Shown here: positions 10,203 to 19,379 of the stretch, one piece after another
Numbering within the stretch: the first letter of the stretch is position 1
Layout of the letters: each line of letters opens with the position of its first letter
Source of the DNA: Macrolepiota albuminosa
Taxonomy: Eukaryota; Basidiomycota; Agaricomycetes; Agaricales; Agaricaceae
NCBI GenBank assembly: GCA_027475525.1
Contig: JAMWFC010000055.1
Location: forward strand, 2,629,042-2,693,041
Direction of reading: 5' to 3'
DNA length: 64,000 nucleotides
Made by a program: the position numbers and the translations under genes
The notes under the pieces: generated by a model
Seen by the model: only the letters and a program-made list of their open reading frames with translations
What the model was told of the DNA's origin: nothing
Database searches by the model: none

Positions 10203-12538
10203 ATGTCCTTCCGTATTCCAACTCCGCCCCCCGTTCCTTCTCAGGCTGCCCAGGAAGCCGCCTATGCATACATCGCCAAGGCTAACCGGTTCATTCGGCA
10301 CATCGAGGGCATTGGCGCTAAGGCGTCTCAAAATCTTGTGGTTGGCGTGATGAAGTTACTGGAGCGATGGTATGAGGTGAGAGTCCTTGGCGTTGGCTGG
10401 GATTGCGAGATCGAGGTGCGGGAGTGGTGTCATGCCCAGTATGTCGATAATCGTGGCGCCGAGTGGTTGGCGCCATTCTCCCGCTTCGTAAGTTGTTTCT
10501 GCTGCCTGCCGTGTTGCTTAGCTGATTTTTACCTAGGCGCCTCCCCCTGTCCCCACCATCGAAGATGAGCTGGAGGATATTCTTTCTGGCGCGTTGCCGA
10601 TGACCGTAAGCGCATCGGCAACCGAGTAAGTAGCTTCTGACCTTTCCTTCTCTAGCTATGGACTGAACTATCCCCCCGTAGCAAGCAAGAGGTATTGGAG
10701 CCTCTTGCTCGATTGCAGATCGAGCAAGAGCAGGAGGAGGCTGCCGCTGCCGCTGCCGCGCACTCCTTGGCGGTGGCAAGGGCAGAGCTCGCCAAGGAGC
10801 AGAAGAAGGAGTCCGTTGCCGAGGGTTCCAGCAAGGGGTCTCGCGCCGGCAGTGTTCAGAGCCCCACACTGCCGGCAGGCACACAGAGTCCGTTGCCGAG
10901 GGTTCCAGCAAGGGGTCTCGCGCCGGCAGTGTTCAGAGCCCCACACTGCCGGCAGGCACACAGGGTTTGCCTTCAAAGCCTGGCAAGGCTTTGAAGAAAA
11001 AGGTGAGTCTGCCGTCGTTGGCGTTTCTTCTTACCGATGTTAACTTTTGCTAGTCTCGCAAGGGGAAGGGTCCTCAATACGAGGTATGCCGTCGTGACAC
11101 TTTGCCAACCTTCTACTGACTCTCTCCCAGCTCCCTAGTCAGACCACTTTCGACGACAAGGAGTTGAAGGGTCTGCTCTTGCCACGCCGGGAAGATGTAG
11201 TGATGGATGAGGGCATTGAGGGAGGAGTGGAGATTCCCGAGATGAAGAACAAGCGCACGGTTTCCCTGGCGACGCGCCAGGAGTTCAAAGATTCGCGTGG
11301 AGCGGTAAGTTGTCTTAGCCTTTTCGTATGATTTTTGTTCTCAAGCAAAGTAGTGTGACAAATGCTGGGCCGATAACGACCTCGAAAGTTGCTGGTTCCC
11401 CACTGGCGCCCAACCCTGTTACCGCTGCGGCACTCTTAAGCGTGCTTGTACAATCGACAGCGCCAAGAGTCGTGAGCGTGGCGGCGCGCCTGATGTCTTT
11501 GTCGAGAAGACTTTTTCCCGGGCGGTTTTGGTCAAGCGGGCGAGGGAGTTTGTTGAGGGGGAACGTAGGGAGGTTGCCGCTGGGAGGGCGGCGAAGATCA
11601 GCAAGTCCTCCTTGGCGCTGCCGATGCGCCAAGGAGATGAATCGGAATCGGTCGGCAAGCGCGGCGCTGGCGAGCGCCAGGAAAAACGCAAAGCCTCCTC
11701 CCCAAGCAAGGGCAAGGGTAAGGCCAAACGCGTACGCATCGAGTCGCCATCCCCCTCTCCAAGTGCTGAGGACAGGGAGATGAAGGAGTTGGAACAGGCC
11801 CTTGCCGCGAGTCGCCTGCCCCCTCCTAGCGGAGAGGCAGGTCCCAGTAAACTGCTGTCTCCAATTGACTTGGCGGATGGCGCGTCTGCTGGCCCGTCCA
11901 ACGTTGGCGCTCAAACGGGGTCGGCAGCGGAGGACGTTGAAATGGTGGCGCCTGAGGATGTTGAGAAGTCGGAAGAGACGGGCCAGGGGTCGCCAGGGAA
12001 GGAACAGGTGGATGAGGATGCCGAGGGTGACTTGGATGAGACATTGCGGGAGATACCTGGCGAGTCCCAGGAGTTGCCGACGGTGGAGCTTGCCGAGTCC
12101 CAGGAGTTGCCGACAGTGGAGCCTGCCGCCCCCTGGGTAAGTGAGGGCGACTTAGCCATGCAGCACTGGACGAGCTCGAGTGGCCCTTCGTCATGGACCC
12201 CCCAGCCTCAGCCAAGAGTTGCTGGCGACTCTTATGAGTGGCTGGGGGAAGACTTGGTCTATCCTGTGGTCGCCTTGTACCCGCCCCAGGTTATAGAGCG
12301 GATGGCGGTACGTGCGGCAAGCATGCATGCAGTATTGGGTCGCGAGCGCGAACGAGCCCGGCAACAAATCATGGCGTCGCGACTTCGATACTCTAATTTG
12401 ACCCGTAGTATGGATGCGCTGCAAGAGTACCAAGCCGACTGTAATGAGGCGCTAGAGTGGCAAGCCCTCAACCATGTTCAGGTTGGCGACCTCTTGCCTT
12501 TCGACGACTCCCTGCCGCTCTCCGATGGCGAAGACTGA
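10203..12538 (+). CDS. X accessory protein: antisense, six exons, C6 cysteine cluster, coiled coil
   Basis: Exons 10203-10487, 10537-10605, 10656-11002, 11054-11083, 11131-11304, 11354-12538; the five introns are 47-51 bp, GT-AG, all phase 0. Exon 3 contains a 77-bp artefactual duplication (10810-10963); with one copy removed the total is 2013 nt, 670 aa, with a single open frame. Start MSFRIPTPPPVPSQ is conserved in Y. Exon 6 opens with CDKC, then Cys after 8 residues, Cys after 8 more, then CYRC and Cys after 6: CX2CX8CX8CX2CX6C, like a fungal Zn2Cys6 DNA-binding cluster with a longer first loop. Then come a basic Lys/Arg/Ser stretch (nuclear-signal-like, KGKGKAKR), an acidic region with an 11-residue repeat (ESQELPTVE), and a C-terminal helical region. 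Convergent to pol, ending 426 bp from the pol stop. Function unknown; DNA binding is inferred. Confidence 0.5.
12057..12122 (+). repeat. 33-bp in-frame tandem repeat in X accessory gene
   Basis: Two copies of a 33-bp unit coding for (E)SQELPTVE plus two or three variable residues. Y has only one copy at the corresponding place, so this is a genuine length polymorphism between copies, not one of the 77-bp artefacts. Confidence 0.5.
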
Positions 12539-12964
12539 CGGACCTTAGGGTAGATAGGCCGTTTGTACATATATTTTTGTTGGCGCCTCGATTTTTATAT
12601 AATTTTGGTGTTTCCCTGCCGAGTGGAGGAATTGAGTCCAATAATCTGAGTTAGCGTAGCGGCAGAGAGCAAGGAAAGTATAGCAAAGAGAAAGCAAGCG
12701 GTAAGTATTCTGAGGTAGGTATTAGCAAGAACAGTAATATGTGAGGGACTTAGACAAATTTTGAGGAAAAGGGAAACGCTCAGTAAATCATCATAGCGAA
12801 AAACCCTTGGCGAGAGTTGCGCAATGCGCTAAGCGTTGGCGACACGCTAGCGCTGCGACTTGACTATGTAAAGAATTGTCTGTTGGATATAGTACAGTAA
12901 GTATCGGCAAGAGAGATAAGTAAAGTAAGTAATAGAAAAAGGAGCTTATCAATAATATTCTTTT
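12539..12964. other. Convergent spacer between X accessory gene and pol
   Basis: 426 bp between two stop codons facing each other. No ORF. Rich in CGGTAA, CGGCAA and related hexamers. Presumably holds both 3' ends. Y has the homologous spacer at 37337-37763. Confidence 0.5.
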
Positions 12965-15900
12965 CTAATCATTTTCTTCTTCTTCAACCAGAGTCGGTAA
13001 GTCATCATCGTCCAATATTTCGGTTTCTTCAAGTTCTCTAAGCTTGGCGGTGTCGATATCTAGCGCTTCCAACGGCAAGTCAATCTGTTCTCTGGCGAGA
13101 TACGGCAATAGGCGAAAAGCGGCAACAGGTCGATGTAGTACTGAACCATCTAATTCACAGAGCACGTAAGCGCCTCCACGGTTACGAGAGATAACTACCA
13201 AAGGTCCAAGATAGCGCGGGCGCATTTTCTTATTGTATGAAGTTTTGATTTTGGAGTTGCGCATGAGCACTAGCGCTCCTCTCGGGAAGTTGTAATCTTT
13301 GATGGTAGCGCTATGCTCAGTTTCAAATCGTAGAGCTGCTTGGCGACGTGCGCTAAAGACTACCTCGTGGAGTCGCTCTAAATCTTCTTTCCTTCGCTGG
13401 AGATCAATAGCTCGTCTGGCGATAAGATCGGTAGTCGCTAAGATGCTGTTGGGTGCTGGCTGAAGGTAGGTCGCTTCTATGATGTCGGCAGGGAGTAAAG
13501 GATGGGTGCCAGTAGCCGCGTAATAGGGAGAGCAACCCATGCGCTTATGAATGGTAACCCTCTCTGACCAGAACACTGAATACGTTGCCTCACTCCAACG
13601 AGACTCGTCGCCATCGACTGCCTTAAAGAGCGCTTGCCGAACGTCAAAGTGTGGTCTCTCTACCAGGCCATTGGCGCGTTTGTTGTAGCCAGATACTCGA
13701 ATGTGGTGAATGTTGTATTTCTTGGCGAGATATGTTAGCGCTTTGATAATGGGCGCACCGTTATCCGTGACGATTTCCCTTAGCGCTCCCCAACGGCAGA
13801 TGACGTCCTCAAATAGCCACTTGGCGACTGCCTCTGTATTTTCTCTTTGGAGCATTCGAAATTCAGGCCAGTGGATTAGCAAGCAACGACCTTGAATGAT
13901 GTACTTGTAGCGACCAGATTTGGGCATGTGCATGGTATCGACGTAGATTTTGCTGAAGAGGGGAGCTGGCGTTGCAACGGTTGGCGGGATGAGCACTTGG
14001 CGCGTTTGCTGAATTTGGCAGAGGTGGCAAGTCCTGATGTACCAGGCGATGTCGGCACTAGCGTGTGGCCACCAGAATCGTTCTAAAAGAGAAGCTCGGA
14101 TAGCGTACAGACCTCTATGTCCTAGCTCGTCATGCATGGCGCGCAAGACTCGTAAGCGACTTTCTGGCTTGATGATCAGCTTGTGAGCGCCATCTCGATT
14201 TTGTCGCCAAAGTCGGTTGTCGGTAAAGAAGAAACGGGTAGCATAGCGGATAAAGGTCGCGTATTGTTCGTCGGTAATGCCTGCGGGTCGCTTAAGGTCT
14301 TGTAGCCATTGTTCGACGAGTAACAAGCGACTGTCTTCCGCCTTTGCCTTGGCGGATCGGGGAACGGCGTCGTAGGTCAGGTTTCTGCTGTCTTCTCTTA
14401 GCGGATGTGGCTCTTGTACGACTTTTACTGGAGGCAAGTCTTGTCCCAGGATGCTTGCCGTGTAGAATGTGAGGGGTGCGCTAAAGATCTCGGGGCGGTA
14501 AGGGACGATGGGATGTAACAGGATGCTGGTAGGCTGTTGCCGTTGCAATAAGGGGATAGGCTGTTGTATAAGGTGCACAAAACCATGCAATCGGTCGATC
14601 CAGTCCTCGAAATCGCTATCAGCCTGTAGATCCACTGCCGGGTTGCCAAGCTGCCGTGGTCGCCTAGAGAGTCCGTCGGGTCCATGGAAAGAGCTCTTGA
14701 CGTGTACCAACTCAAAGTAAAACATGAGGATAGCGACTACCCATCGGTTCATGCTAGCGGATGGCTGGATGTCGGGATTCTGCAGCATGCCTTTGATGTA
14801 CCTAGCGTCGACTTCAACGATAAGGTTCCGCACACCAATCAAATACATCTTTAGCGACCGGAAGGCTTTGAAGAGCCCATAGAGTTCTAGCTTAGGCTGA
14901 CTGTAGCGAGACTCTCTGTCGTTTAGCGTGATAGACCCAAAGCGGTTGTAGCGTCGCTGTTTCCGATTGTCGCTAAGGCACTGGCACAAGAAGTAGCCAA
15001 CGGCTATGTATGAGGTATCCACCACCAAGATAACTGGGTCAGCAGAGCTATAGTCGATAGGAACTAGGGGTTTGGCGTCTTGTAGGGCTTTTACTAAGTC
15101 TTGTTGTGCGGTAACCTGGTCTGGCCCAAATTCAAAGGGCTTGTTGGCGCGGGTGAGTTGGTTAAGAGCATGTGCGCGATGGGCAAAGTTTCTGACAAAT
15201 ATCCTGAGAACACCAATGGTACCGAGAAAGGCGCGAACTTCAGATAGGTCACGGCAAGGACCCCAGCGCTCTAGGAGTGCTAAGCAAGACTCGTCGGGAA
15301 TGCGACCGTCGGGAGTGCAGATGTGACCAAGTATTTTGAACCTTGGCGTGCAAAGGAAGAGTTTGTGACCGCTAAAAGTCCCACCGCTATACTTCATACA
15401 TTGGAGAACTCGGTTGAGCAACTGGAAAAATTCCCATAGCGCTAAGCGAATGTTGGAGTTGTTGGGATGGGTTGCCGGTAAACCGTTTACGAGTCGCCAG
15501 TCTTTGGGGCCTTTGATGCCAACGTCATCAATGAAGCTAAGGACATGGTGCGGTATCTCGGGTTGGAGGATGAAAGTGATGTCGTCATGAAATATAGGGA
15601 CTGAGTTTGTCCAGCCCATCAGCAAGGTAACTAGGCGCAAGGCGCCAAACGGAGTTTGAAAGGTAGTGAGATCCCGGGAAGAGGGGTGTATCAGGCGTTC
15701 GTCGTAGCCAACGTAGAGGTCAAGGGTGGCGCCACAAATGCGCCCGGCAAAGGACTCGGCAAAGTGGTCAGGGAAAGGCGGTACGCCAGAGTGTCGTATG
15801 GTTACTCTATTCAGCGGCTCAAGACTGTGAACTATGCGTAGATTGCCGTTCTTTTTGAGAACACAGAACCAGCGGGAGCGGTAAGAACTATTGGAGGGCT

Positions 15901-16714
15901 CGTAGACGCCAGCCTGTATCTTGGTCCTAATAATCTGGCAGACCTCGGCTTCGATTCCAGGCGGTAACGGTCGGTTGTGCTCAGTCCACGGCACGTGAGG
16001 GATGGTCGGGATTACGACAGGCGGGAAGAAATCTGTGCGAAGGCTGCCGCGTTCTGAGTCCTCCCAAGCAAAGGCTTTGTCTTGCTTAGCGACAAGATCG
16101 GTAAGGACGTTCAACTCATCTTTGGTCAAAAATCCTGTGTCATGCTCCTTGGCGAACTGCTGCTGGCGTTCTGCGGTAAAACGTCCTGTGGGGTGAAAGG
16201 GTGGCGGATTCGGTGATAAGGTCGGCATGTTGGCAAGAGGGTCGCCAATGATCTGGCGCTCGATTCTAAAAGTCTCGGGAGAGTGCGTAGCGACGGGTTT
16301 TGTTTTAAGCGCAACTGGCTTATATTTCTTTTTAACTTGTACCCCTTTCCTTTTGGGAGCGTTAGCTTGGTTATACACAGATGTGGAAAGGGGAACTGTA
16401 GCCTGAGGGGCGGCAAGTCCAAGAACGGCAGGAGTCGAGGCTCCGGGAAGGGTAGTGAGATACGTATCGGTAGACGCAATATTTTGAAATGATTCAGAAG
16501 CGGTAAGGTACAAGTAGGCAAGAGAGGAGTCGGTAATGTTTTGATTTTTCTGGGAAAGCTCTGCGTCGGTAGTGGGTAAAGTAGTTAAAACATCTTGGTC
16601 AAGAAAAGCAGTAGACATAACAGTTACAAGACCAGTTGAATGGTCATATTCCAGCGTTAGCGCTACATCTCCATGATCGTCGCCAATCACCTCCTTGATG
16701 GTCTGTGAAAACAC
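12965..16714 (-). CDS. X pol: reverse transcriptase, RNase H, integrase
   Basis: 1249 codons in one open frame, in the -1 frame relative to the protease; no ATG, first codons VFSQTI overlap the protease end by about 28 nt. RT: ATLDLYVGYDERL carries the first Asp, LSFIDDVGIKGP the catalytic Asp pair. RNase H: VVDTSYIAVGYF (Asp), QPKLELYGLF (Glu), VEVDARYIKG (Asp). Integrase: zinc finger HDELGH...CHLCQ, then YVDTMHMP (D), IVTDNGAP (D) and NGLVERPHF (E). Near the C-terminus YLGPLVVISRNRGGAYVLCE is a GPY/F-like module; the protein ends in an acidic tail with no chromodomain. All catalytic residues present, so enzymatically plausible. How the frame change is made is not clear from the sequence. 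Confidence 0.5.
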   Translation of the reverse strand: MFSQTIKEVIGDDHGDVALTLEYDHSTGLVTVMSTAFLDQDVLTTLPTTDAELSQKNQNITDSSLAYLYLTASESFQNIASTDTYLTTLPGASTPAVLGLAAPQATVPLSTSVYNQANAPKRKGVQVKKKYKPVALKTKPVATHSPETFRIERQIIGDPLANMPTLSPNPPPFHPTGRFTAERQQQFAKEHDTGFLTKDELNVLTDLVAKQDKAFAWEDSERGSLRTDFFPPVVIPTIPHVPWTEHNRPLPPGIEAEVCQIIRTKIQAGVYEPSNSSYRSRWFCVLKKNGNLRIVHSLEPLNRVTIRHSGVPPFPDHFAESFAGRICGATLDLYVGYDERLIHPSSRDLTTFQTPFGALRLVTLLMGWTNSVPIFHDDITFILQPEIPHHVLSFIDDVGIKGPKDWRLVNGLPATHPNNSNIRLALWEFFQLLNRVLQCMKYSGGTFSGHKLFLCTPRFKILGHICTPDGRIPDESCLALLERWGPCRDLSEVRAFLGTIGVLRIFVRNFAHRAHALNQLTRANKPFEFGPDQVTAQQDLVKALQDAKPLVPIDYSSADPVILVVDTSYIAVGYFLCQCLSDNRKQRRYNRFGSITLNDRESRYSQPKLELYGLFKAFRSLKMYLIGVRNLIVEVDARYIKGMLQNPDIQPSASMNRWVVAILMFYFELVHVKSSFHGPDGLSRRPRQLGNPAVDLQADSDFEDWIDRLHGFVHLIQQPIPLLQRQQPTSILLHPIVPYRPEIFSAPLTFYTASILGQDLPPVKVVQEPHPLREDSRNLTYDAVPRSAKAKAEDSRLLLVEQWLQDLKRPAGITDEQYATFIRYATRFFFTDNRLWRQNRDGAHKLIIKPESRLRVLRAMHDELGHRGLYAIRASLLERFWWPHASADIAWYIRTCHLCQIQQTRQVLIPPTVATPAPLFSKIYVDTMHMPKSGRYKYIIQGRCLLIHWPEFRMLQRENTEAVAKWLFEDVICRWGALREIVTDNGAPIIKALTYLAKKYNIHHIRVSGYNKRANGLVERPHFDVRQALFKAVDGDESRWSEATYSVFWSERVTIHKRMGCSPYYAATGTHPLLPADIIEATYLQPAPNSILATTDLIARRAIDLQRRKEDLERLHEVVFSARRQAALRFETEHSATIKDYNFPRGALVLMRNSKIKTSYNKKMRPRYLGPLVVISRNRGGAYVLCELDGSVLHRPVAAFRLLPYLAREQIDLPLEALDIDTAKLRELEETEILDDDDLPTLVEEEEND

Positions 16715-17382
16715 CGGTGGGGAGGCTCGTTGGCGTGTTGGTCGGTAAACTCCGGGGGCTTAGCGCGGGCACCTTTTCGTTGTCCCCTAGGGAACGTTGG
16801 CACCGTTCGTCGGATTCCGGAATTTGGGTTGCTAATTGTGAGGGTCGTTTCCTCGTCAGTAACTGTCTTGACGACTGATCGCGCCAAGACGTCGAAGGGT
16901 CTGCCGAGTAGTAAGTCGTATGCTGGTGAACGTAAGATGTGTATTTGAAGATAAAACGTGATGTCGCCAAGGGTGCACGGCACATTCTTGGCGAGTCCTA
17001 GGGATCTGTCTACCGTGCCGTTAGCACTCTGCATGTTTAGTATAACGGTAGGGTCGTAAATAAGGCCCAGATCGTTAGCGACTTCAGCTGCCATAGAAAT
17101 AATTTGAGACCCGCTATCCACAATTGCTTCTACCTCGTGCTTGTTGTCTATGGTTAGCGCGACTGAGCGAATAGCGTGCGATTCTTGAGCGACGGTAAGG
17201 ATTGCGGGGTCTTCTCCATGGTCTACCGACCTAAGGTAGGTCTCCACTGGATCCACAGAGGTGGCGTTAGCGATGGTGTCGGCAGGAGAATCTTCAGCGT
17301 CCAGCGAGTCGACGGTAACAGAAAAACCAGGGAGCGCGTCGTCGAGATCCTCGACCTCGGCAACGGTTGTCGCCAAGGGTCG
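16687..17382 (-). CDS. X protease domain, read through a TGA after gag
   Basis: Same frame as gag and directly after its TGA stop; there is no ATG near the start, so expression by stop-codon readthrough is the simplest reading (context CCT-TGA-CGA). Contains the retropepsin active site VDSGSQIISMAAEVA, the flap-side region and the YDLLLGRPFDVL block, the gypsy equivalent of I-L-G-x-x-x-L. Ends with PPHRCFHRPSRR and overlaps pol, which is in the -1 frame. The same arrangement, including the TGA context, is present in Y. Confidence 0.5.
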   Translation of the reverse strand, partial: RPLATTVAEVEDLDDALPGFSVTVDSLDAEDSPADTIANATSVDPVETYLRSVDHGEDPAILTVAQESHAIRSVALTIDNKHEVEAIVDSGSQIISMAAEVANDLGLIYDPTVILNMQSANGTVDRSLGLAKNVPCTLGDITFYLQIHILRSPAYDLLLGRPFDVLARSVVKTVTDEETTLTISNPNSGIRRTVPTFPRGQRKGARAKPPEFTDQHANEPPHRCFHRPSRR

Positions 17383-19296
17383 TCAAGGAGTGACTGCCGT
17401 CTTGACTTGGTTGCGGACATCCGGGGCAATACTACAAAGCTCTTCAACTGATAAGGTAACATTGGTTTTCATGATGCGGTTAAAGACGTGGTTGGATTTC
17501 TCTATGTCGAATATTGGCGCGGTAGGTCGGTAACCACCTTCAGGACGTTTCTCGGGAGCGGCAAAGTTTCGTTGCGCGGGAGCATGGTAACGGTCGGGAA
17601 TCCCTGAGTAGGGATGGAGAGGCGGCAAAGGCGGTTCGGGAGCGGTAGCGGACGACGATGGTTCTGGAGCAGTAGCAGGGGTAGTGGCAGGCGGTGCGGC
17701 AGGAGCAGGTGTCGGTAACTTGCTAGCGGGAGGCATTGGCTTATATCCTTTGAGAGGTTGTTTGGGCTGCTTAACTTCAACCCCATCAAAGACCTGATTC
17801 TTAAGCGAATCCAACTCCTGTTGGAGCTTGGCGATACGTTCTTCTCGCGAGAATGTGGGATGGTCGCCAACGCTGTCGAAGTGTAAGACCTCGTGAACCA
17901 TTTGCTGTTGCGTTGCCTGTTCAGGGTCAGGGTTGGCGTTGCCGGAAAGCGTGCCGGTAACGATCTGTCCTGGGTTGCGCCTATGCCACTCATCAACTCG
18001 CTCCTGGAAGGACTTCTTGTCTGGGTAGTTGGGAATGATGGCGCCAGTGGTGAGGACTATCTTGCCGTCGATAGCCCGTCGAATCCTTCCTTGCCGAATG
18101 TAGTTTTCGAGAGTAACGCAGCGTCCTCTAGTCATGGTATGGCCAATTTCCCCACAGAAGTGGCAAGGGCCAGGTGCGGGTACGTTAGCGGGTCGGTTAG
18201 CAGTGAGGTTGGTGGTGATCATGGTTTCAATACGCGTCATAGCGGAAGCGACAGCGGCGGTAATAGCAGCATTGAGCTCCTCTTTCTTAACGAAGTCGGC
18301 AACAGGAGGCGGGATGGGAATTATACCGTTAGTTCGCTCAGGTGGTGGGCTCGTCCTAGCGCGCTGCAGTCCAACGCCAGTGTCCGTTCCCTTGAGAACC
18401 CATTTACCGGCTTCAAAGACGTCGGCAACGTTATAGGGCTCGTCTGGGTGATGAGCCTGATGAACTATCTCTAGGCGACGAGCTATGCGAGTCCAAAGCG
18501 AAGTCGGGATGCCTTGTTGGAAGAGGCGACGTTCCTCGTTAATGTATAGCTTGCCGTTCTGTACTAACCACCTAGCAATCTTCTGGAACTCGCAGTAATA
18601 CGTGGAGAATGCGCCAAGAGAGGAGGTGCCACTGTCGAATGATTCCTGTACTAGTTTCTGGAGCTCGTTTACCGTGTATCGGGTAGCCTCTTCTGCGCCA
18701 GGGTACAACTGGATCACTGCCGTCTTCCAGTCCTCATACGAAGCGCCTTGGGCTGGAACTGGCGGTGTGGCAGGGACAAAGGCGGCAAACTCGGTCAAAC
18801 CAGTCCACGTCTCTGCCGTGTCATATGATACGTATCTTGCCGCGTACTCCTTCATCTGCATATGGTCGGTAATGTTACAATCCCTGAATAAATACTCCAA
18901 CTCCTTAAAATACTGGGAGAGCTCCCGTGGCTTGGACTCGTCCCATTTTGGTGCCGAGAAGTGGTTGCGTGGCGGCATGCGCTGGACTTGTTGTTCCATA
19001 GCGACTGTGTTGGCGAGTTCGGTTAGCGGTAGTGGGGAAGGAGTTCTAGAGATTGGCGACGGGGTAAGCGAAATGAGTTGAGAAAGAGGCGTTAGCGGAG
19101 TAATTGGGGTGACTGGTTGCGGTACGGTAAATGGCGACGCTAAGGGGTCGTCGGCGCTATAATCGAGGGAATGCGGGAAGAGATCAGGAAATGCGTCTAC
19201 AGTGGCGTTCTGTAGTTCCTGGGCAAGAGAGAGACCCGGTAAGGCACCAGGTGGTTGTGGGGTTGATGGGTGGGAAGGAGCTATGCCTTCTGCCAA
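17383..19296 (-). CDS. X gag polyprotein
   Basis: 637 codons from ATG 19296. N-terminal Pro/Thr-rich part, then a capsid-like helical region (PPRNHFSAPKWDESKPRELS, FKELEYLFRDC, YEDWKTAVIQLYPG) around residues 110-260, then a zinc-knuckle-like CHFCGEIGHTMTRGRC (CX2CX4H with the last Cys six rather than four residues on) near 380, and a Pro/Ala-rich C-terminal part. Ends in TGA at 17383-17385. Packages element RNA in virus-like particles. Intact; the homologue in Y is truncated by the N gap. Confidence 0.5.
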   Translation of the reverse strand: MAEGIAPSHPSTPQPPGALPGLSLAQELQNATVDAFPDLFPHSLDYSADDPLASPFTVPQPVTPITPLTPLSQLISLTPSPISRTPSPLPLTELANTVAMEQQVQRMPPRNHFSAPKWDESKPRELSQYFKELEYLFRDCNITDHMQMKEYAARYVSYDTAETWTGLTEFAAFVPATPPVPAQGASYEDWKTAVIQLYPGAEEATRYTVNELQKLVQESFDSGTSSLGAFSTYYCEFQKIARWLVQNGKLYINEERRLFQQGIPTSLWTRIARRLEIVHQAHHPDEPYNVADVFEAGKWVLKGTDTGVGLQRARTSPPPERTNGIIPIPPPVADFVKKEELNAAITAAVASAMTRIETMITTNLTANRPANVPAPGPCHFCGEIGHTMTRGRCVTLENYIRQGRIRRAIDGKIVLTTGAIIPNYPDKKSFQERVDEWHRRNPGQIVTGTLSGNANPDPEQATQQQMVHEVLHFDSVGDHPTFSREERIAKLQQELDSLKNQVFDGVEVKQPKQPLKGYKPMPPASKLPTPAPAAPPATTPATAPEPSSSATAPEPPLPPLHPYSGIPDRYHAPAQRNFAAPEKRPEGGYRPTAPIFDIEKSNHVFNRIMKTNVTLSVEELCSIAPDVRNQVKTAVTP

Positions 19297-19353
19297 CTGG
19301 TCTAGCAGGCGGCGCCTACGCTGGAGACGGGTTTCTGGCGGAATTCTGCCCTA

Positions 19354-19377
19354 GAGATCCCTCGCGGTGGGCTCCAA
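19354..19377 (-). other. X primer-binding site
   Basis: Two or three bases inside the 5' LTR the minus strand reads TTGGAGCCCACCGCGAGG, i.e. starting TGG, the complement of a tRNA 3' CCA end, with a further 14-15 bases of plausible acceptor/T-stem match. Which tRNA is used was not determined. Confidence 0.5.
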
Positions 19378-19379
19378 TT

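Noticed and set aside
11315..11914. 199-codon minus ORF opposite the X accessory gene
   Set aside because: No domain; the plus-strand frame is spliced, has the C6 cluster and is conserved in Y.
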